DNA of 64,000 nt. Origin: Burkholderiales bacterium JOSHI_001 (GTDB taxonomy: Bacteria; Pseudomonadota; Gammaproteobacteria; Burkholderiales; Burkholderiaceae_C). Location of the stretch: NCBI GenBank assembly GCA_000244995.1, contig CM001438.1:1108921-1172920 (forward strand), read 5' to 3'. The position numbers were made by a program, and so were the translations under genes. Positions 60,716 through 64,000 of the stretch are shown piece after piece. Below the pieces are notes generated by a model. That model made no database searches, had not been told where the DNA came from, and was given only the letters and a program-made list of their open reading frames with translations. Within the stretch, counting starts at the first letter, position 1. Every line of letters starts with the position of its first letter.

Positions 60716-62155
60716 ATGGGAAGAACGCAGGCGCACCGCGGGGTTTGGCTGGGTCTGGTCAGCGCACTGCTGCTGTCCGCCTGTGCCTTGCCGCACCGCG
60801 CCGCCCTGCCAACACAGGCCGCGCCTGCGGTGGCGGTGCCGTCCCACTGGGTTTCTGCTCCCACCACCGGCGCCGCCGACCTGTCCACCTGGTGGCGTCT
60901 GTTCGGCGACCCGCTGCTGGCCGAACTGGTTCAGGACGCGCAAATCCACCACACCAGCGTTCAGCAGGCCGTGGCCGCCCTGGCCCAGGCGCGCGCGGCC
61001 ACGGCCCTGGCGCGCGCCGGCTCGTCGGCCACGCTGGACGCCGGCGGCTCGCTGGGCGCCAGCCGCGCCGGCAGCGCGGCCACCGGCCGCAGCGCCCGCC
61101 TGGCCCTGGATGCCGCCTGGGAGGCCGACCTGTTCGGCAGGCAGGCCGCCGGCGTGGCCGCCGCGAAGGCGGATGAGCGCAGCAGCGCCTTGGCGCTGGC
61201 CGATGTGCAGGTGTCGGTGGCCGCCGAGACCGGCCTGGCCTACCTGACCCTGCGCGGCAACCAGACCAGGCTGGCCGTGGCACGGGCCAACCTGGCCAGC
61301 CAGCAGGACACCGAGCAGATCACCACCTGGCGGCAGCGCGCCGGCCTGGCCAGCGTGCTGGAGGTGGATCAGGCCCGCAGCGCGGTGGACCAGACCCGGG
61401 CCACGCTGCCGGCGCTGCAGTCGGCCATCACCCAGGGCGCGCACGCGCTGGCGGTGCTGACCGGCCGGCCACCCGCAGAACTGCGCAGCCGGCTGGAAAC
61501 ACCCCGGCCCCTGCCTGCGGTGCCCGAGACCCTGGCCCTGGCGCTGCCGGCCGACACCCTGCGCCGACGCCCCGACCTGCGCGCCGCCGAGGCGGACGCC
61601 CAGGCCGCCGCCGCGCGCGTGGTGGTGGCCGAGGGCGCGGCCCGACCCAGTTTCAGATTGTCGGGTTCGCTGGGCCTGTCGGCGCTGTCGCTGGGCAGCT
61701 TGTTCAACACCGACAGCCTCCTGCGCAGCTTGCTGGCCAGCGTGAACTGGCCCCTGCTGGACGGTGGTGCCGCCCAGGCCACGGTGGCCGCCCGCCAGGC
61801 GGCGCTGGACCAGGTGCGCGCGCGCTGGGAAGGCAGCCTGCTCACCGCCTTGCGGGAAGTGGAAGACGCGCTCACCGCCCTGCAGCACGACCGCGAACGC
61901 CACCGCCACCTTCAAAGCGCCGCCGACGCCGCGGCGTCGGCCGAACAACTGGCCCGCACCCGCCAGAGCGCGGGCCTGGTGGACCTGGCCGTGGTGCTGG
62001 AAACCCAGCGCACCCTGCTGGCGGCCCAAAGCAGCCTGGCCGGGGTGGCCACCGACATCGCCACCGACCATGTGCGCCTGTACAAGGCCCTGGGCGGCGG
62101 CTGGACGCCGCAGGAAACAAGTGCGGCGTTGCCCGCATCCCAGAAAACCCCATGA
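60716..62155 (+). CDS. NodT/TolC-family outer-membrane efflux lipoprotein
   Basis: The 479-residue outer-membrane factor has a lipoprotein signal with the lipobox LLSACA, then the two duplicated OEP helical regions (WWRLFGDPLLAELVQDAQIH; LPADTLRRRPDLRAAEADAQ and LLASVNWPLLDGGAAQATVA). It forms the outer-membrane duct of a tripartite pump. It is followed by the MFP gene with overlapping ATGA. Confidence 0.93.
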   Translation: MGRTQAHRGVWLGLVSALLLSACALPHRAALPTQAAPAVAVPSHWVSAPTTGAADLSTWWRLFGDPLLAELVQDAQIHHTSVQQAVAALAQARAATALARAGSSATLDAGGSLGASRAGSAATGRSARLALDAAWEADLFGRQAAGVAAAKADERSSALALADVQVSVAAETGLAYLTLRGNQTRLAVARANLASQQDTEQITTWRQRAGLASVLEVDQARSAVDQTRATLPALQSAITQGAHALAVLTGRPPAELRSRLETPRPLPAVPETLALALPADTLRRRPDLRAAEADAQAAAARVVVAEGAARPSFRLSGSLGLSALSLGSLFNTDSLLRSLLASVNWPLLDGGAAQATVAARQAALDQVRARWEGSLLTALREVEDALTALQHDRERHRHLQSAADAAASAEQLARTRQSAGLVDLAVVLETQRTLLAAQSSLAGVATDIATDHVRLYKALGGGWTPQETSAALPASQKTP

Positions 62156-63471
62156 AAGCCGACGTCACCCCTACCGATGTGCAAACCCTGGTGCAGGAGC
62201 CCGCGCGCGCGCCCTGGTGGCGCCGCGCCAGGACCTGGGTCGCGCTCTTGCTGCTGGGCGCCAGCGTGGCCGGCTGGCAGTGGTGGGCGCAGCGCAGCGC
62301 CACCCAGGCCGCGCCTCGCTACAGCACCGAGCCCATCACGCGCGGCAGCATCACGCTCACCGTCACCGCCAATGGCACCCTGCAGCCCACCCGCACGGTG
62401 TCCATCGGCAGCGAGCTGTCGGGCACCGTGGCGCGCGTGATGGTGGACGTGAACGACCGGGTGAAAAAGGGCCAGGTCCTGGTGGAACTGGACACGTCCA
62501 AATTGAGCGACCAGATCGCCCGTTCCAAGGCCACGCTGGCGTCGACCCAGGCCAAGCTGGCCGCTGCCGAGGCCACGGCGCAGGAAAGCGTGGCGAACCT
62601 GGCCCGGCTGGAAGAGGTGGCGCGCCTGTCCGGCGGCAAGGTGCCGGCGGCCACCGAACTGGACGCTAGCCGCGCCGCTGGCAAGCGCGCCCAGGCCGAC
62701 CGCAACGCCGCGCGCGCCGCCGTGGCCGACGCCCAGGCCGCGTTGCGCACAGACACCACCAACCTGGCCAAGGCCTCGATCCGCGCGCCCACCGACGGCG
62801 TGGTGCTCACCCGTGCGGTGGACCCGGGCAATGCGGTGGCGGCGTCGCTGCAGGCGGTGACGCTGTTCACCCTGGCCGAAGACCTGAGCCAGCTGAAACT
62901 GCAGGTGAACGTGGACGAAGCCGACGTGGGCCGCGTCACGCCCGGCAGGCCGGCCAGCTTCACCGTGGCAGCCCACCCGGGGCGGCGCTTCCCGGCCACC
63001 ATCACCCGCGTGGCCTTTGGCTCCACCATCACCGACAACGTGGTCACCTACGCCACGCAGATGGACGTGGCCAACCCCGACGGCAGCCTGCGCCCGGGCA
63101 TGACCGCCACCGCCAGCATCACCGCGACCGAACGCCAGGGCGTGCTGCGCGTGCCGGCGCCGGCGCTGCGATTCACGCCCGCCGCGGCGGGCGCGTCCGC
63201 CGCGGCGGCCAGCGGCGGCGGCAGCCTTGTTTCGCGCCTGATGCCGCGCCCGCCGGGCAACACCTCGCGGCGGGCCGGCGGTGGTGGCCTGGGCGGGGCC
63301 GGTGAACGCGCTTCGGTGCAGCGCACCCTGTGGGTGCTGCAGGACGGCCAACCCCAGGCGCTGAAGGTGACGGTGGGCATCAGCGACGGCCGCTACACCG
63401 AAGTCAGCGGTGACGGCCTTGCCGAAGGGCTGCAGGTCATCACCGAGCAGCGTGTCGCGAAGTCGAATTGA
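62152..63471 (+). CDS. MacA-like membrane-fusion protein
   Basis: The 439-residue periplasmic adaptor has one N-terminal membrane helix (TWVALLLLGASVAGWQWWA), the HlyD-type biotinyl-lipoyl halves (ELSGTVARVMVDVNDRVKKG; SIRAPTDGVVLTRAVDPGNA), a coiled-coil hairpin (about 115-190) and a beta-barrel. It has a glycine/serine-rich insertion (AAAGASAAAASGGGSL and RRAGGGGLGGAGERAS) within the C-terminal domain. It pairs with the MacB-like ATPase that follows. Confidence 0.93.
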   Translation: MKADVTPTDVQTLVQEPARAPWWRRARTWVALLLLGASVAGWQWWAQRSATQAAPRYSTEPITRGSITLTVTANGTLQPTRTVSIGSELSGTVARVMVDVNDRVKKGQVLVELDTSKLSDQIARSKATLASTQAKLAAAEATAQESVANLARLEEVARLSGGKVPAATELDASRAAGKRAQADRNAARAAVADAQAALRTDTTNLAKASIRAPTDGVVLTRAVDPGNAVAASLQAVTLFTLAEDLSQLKLQVNVDEADVGRVTPGRPASFTVAAHPGRRFPATITRVAFGSTITDNVVTYATQMDVANPDGSLRPGMTATASITATERQGVLRVPAPALRFTPAAAGASAAAASGGGSLVSRLMPRPPGNTSRRAGGGGLGGAGERASVQRTLWVLQDGQPQALKVTVGISDGRYTEVSGDGLAEGLQVITEQRVAKSN

Positions 63472-63478
63472 GGCCTGT

Positions 63479-64000
63479 GTGGAAGCCTGCGCCCCCTCGC
63501 TCATCCGCCTGCGCGGCATCACCAAGACCTACGGCCAGGGCGACACCGCCTTCCAGGCCCTGAAGGGCGTGGACCTGGACGTGTCCGAAGGCGAATTCGT
63601 GGCCGTGATGGGCCCCAGCGGCTCGGGCAAGAGCACGGTGATGAACCTGCTGGGCTGCCTGGACACCCCCAGCGGCGGCGAGTACCGCTTCCGCGGCGTG
63701 CCGGTGCAAAGCATGTCGCGCGACCAGCGCGCCCGCCTGCGGCGGCTGTACCTGGGCTTCGTGTTCCAGGGCTTCAACCTGCTGGCACGCACCAGCGCCC
63801 AGGAAAACGTGGAACTGCCGCTGCTCTACCGTGGCGAAAAGGCCGTGGTGCGGGCCCGGGCCGCACGCGAGGCCCTGGCCGCAGTGGGCCTGACCGGGTG
63901 GGGCCACCACACACCCGCCGAGCTGTCCGGCGGGCAGCAGCAGCGCGTGGCGATTGCGCGCGCCATCGTCAGCCGGCCGCAGGTGCTGCTGGCCGACGAG
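63479..64000 (+). CDS. MacB-like ABC ATPase (N-terminal part, cut by window edge)
   Basis: The frame from the GTG at 63479 (seven bases after the MFP stop) gives 174 residues before the end of the window. It has [20 protein letters not shown], Walker [28 protein letters not shown], and the signature [15 protein letters not shown] with Walker B VLLADE at the edge, the MacB/LolD subclass. In MacB the ATPase is fused to a four-helix membrane domain; that part would lie to the right. Confidence 0.9.
   Translation, partial: MEACAPSLIRLRGITKTYGQGDTAFQALKGVDLDVSEGEFVAVMGPSGSGKSTVMNLLGCLDTPSGGEYRFRGVPVQSMSRDQRARLRRLYLGFVFQGFNLLARTSAQENVELPLLYRGEKAVVRARAAREALAAVGLTGWGHHTPAELSGGQQQRVAIARAIVSRPQVLLADE

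Overview
The window is about 64 kb of high-GC, gene-dense DNA. It most likely comes from the chromosome of a nitrogen-fixing betaproteobacterium of the Burkholderiales, in the Rubrivivax/Leptothrix/Ideonella/Azohydromonas neighbourhood. That placement is inferred from three things: the Mo-nitrogenase gene order with draTG, the Bug-type (TctC) solute-binding proteins, and the Liv-type transporter plus acyl-CoA ligase cluster. No rRNA, tRNA, CRISPR array, insertion sequence or phage gene was seen.

Region 1 (1-26.9 kb) is a nitrogen-fixation island. On the minus strand, nifE is cut by the left edge and has its own sigma-54 promoter. A 4-kb group of four genes not obviously linked to nif follows: a Bug binding protein, qorB with a divergent HxlR regulator, and a TPR-less OGT-like protein. 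Next come nifH-nifD-nifK, the nitrogenase-protecting FeSII (Shethna) ferredoxin and two small unknown genes. A divergent NifA/sigma-54 control region lies between nifH and a plus-strand operon. That operon encodes a truncated haemoglobin, an unknown protein, DraT and DraG (ADP-ribosylation switch of NifH), a SagB-type double nitroreductase, an ankyrin protein, an ArsC-like nitrogenase-associated protein, an FmdB zinc ribbon and a hypothetical protein. It meets, stop codon against stop codon, a 16-gene minus-strand nifB operon. In transcription order this is nifB, a 2x[4Fe-4S] ferredoxin, an IscA-type protein, an unknown, lrv, two NifZ-type genes, a DUF3024-like gene, nifS, nifT, an unknown, a DegT-family protein lacking its PLP lysine, a SIR2-like protein, a [2Fe-2S] ferredoxin, a flavin oxidoreductase and a degenerate HepT-like protein.

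Region 2 (27-48.3 kb) is mostly core genome. It holds envelope proteins, a PEP-CTERM protein, ybdK-type ligase, a CPA2 antiporter, htpG with a heat-shock promoter, srkA, a GNAT enzyme, rplM-rpsI, a bactofilin, erpA, anmK, an M23 peptidase, tyrS, a cation-efflux gene, dtd, a second Bug protein and a GGDEF-EAL protein.

Region 3 (48.3-57.9 kb) is a catabolic uptake cluster. A PaaK-like ligase, a small unknown protein, a complete branched-chain/aromatic-acid ABC transporter (livF, K, M, H, G) and a long acyl-CoA synthetase lie on the minus strand, with a divergent Crp/Fnr-family regulator.

Region 4 (57.9-60.5 kb) is a three-gene module resembling a polymorphic-toxin/immunity locus. Its parts are a small adaptor-like protein, a coiled-coil protein with a deaminase-like zinc-binding tail that lacks the catalytic glutamate, and a SMI1/KNR4-type protein. 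Region 5 (60.7-64 kb) is a TolC/MacA/MacB-type tripartite efflux operon cut by the right edge.

The best candidates for undescribed biology are the DegT/SIR2/ferredoxin/flavoprotein/HepT-like tail of the nifB operon, the leaderless-looking globin-draTG transcript, and the toxin-like module.
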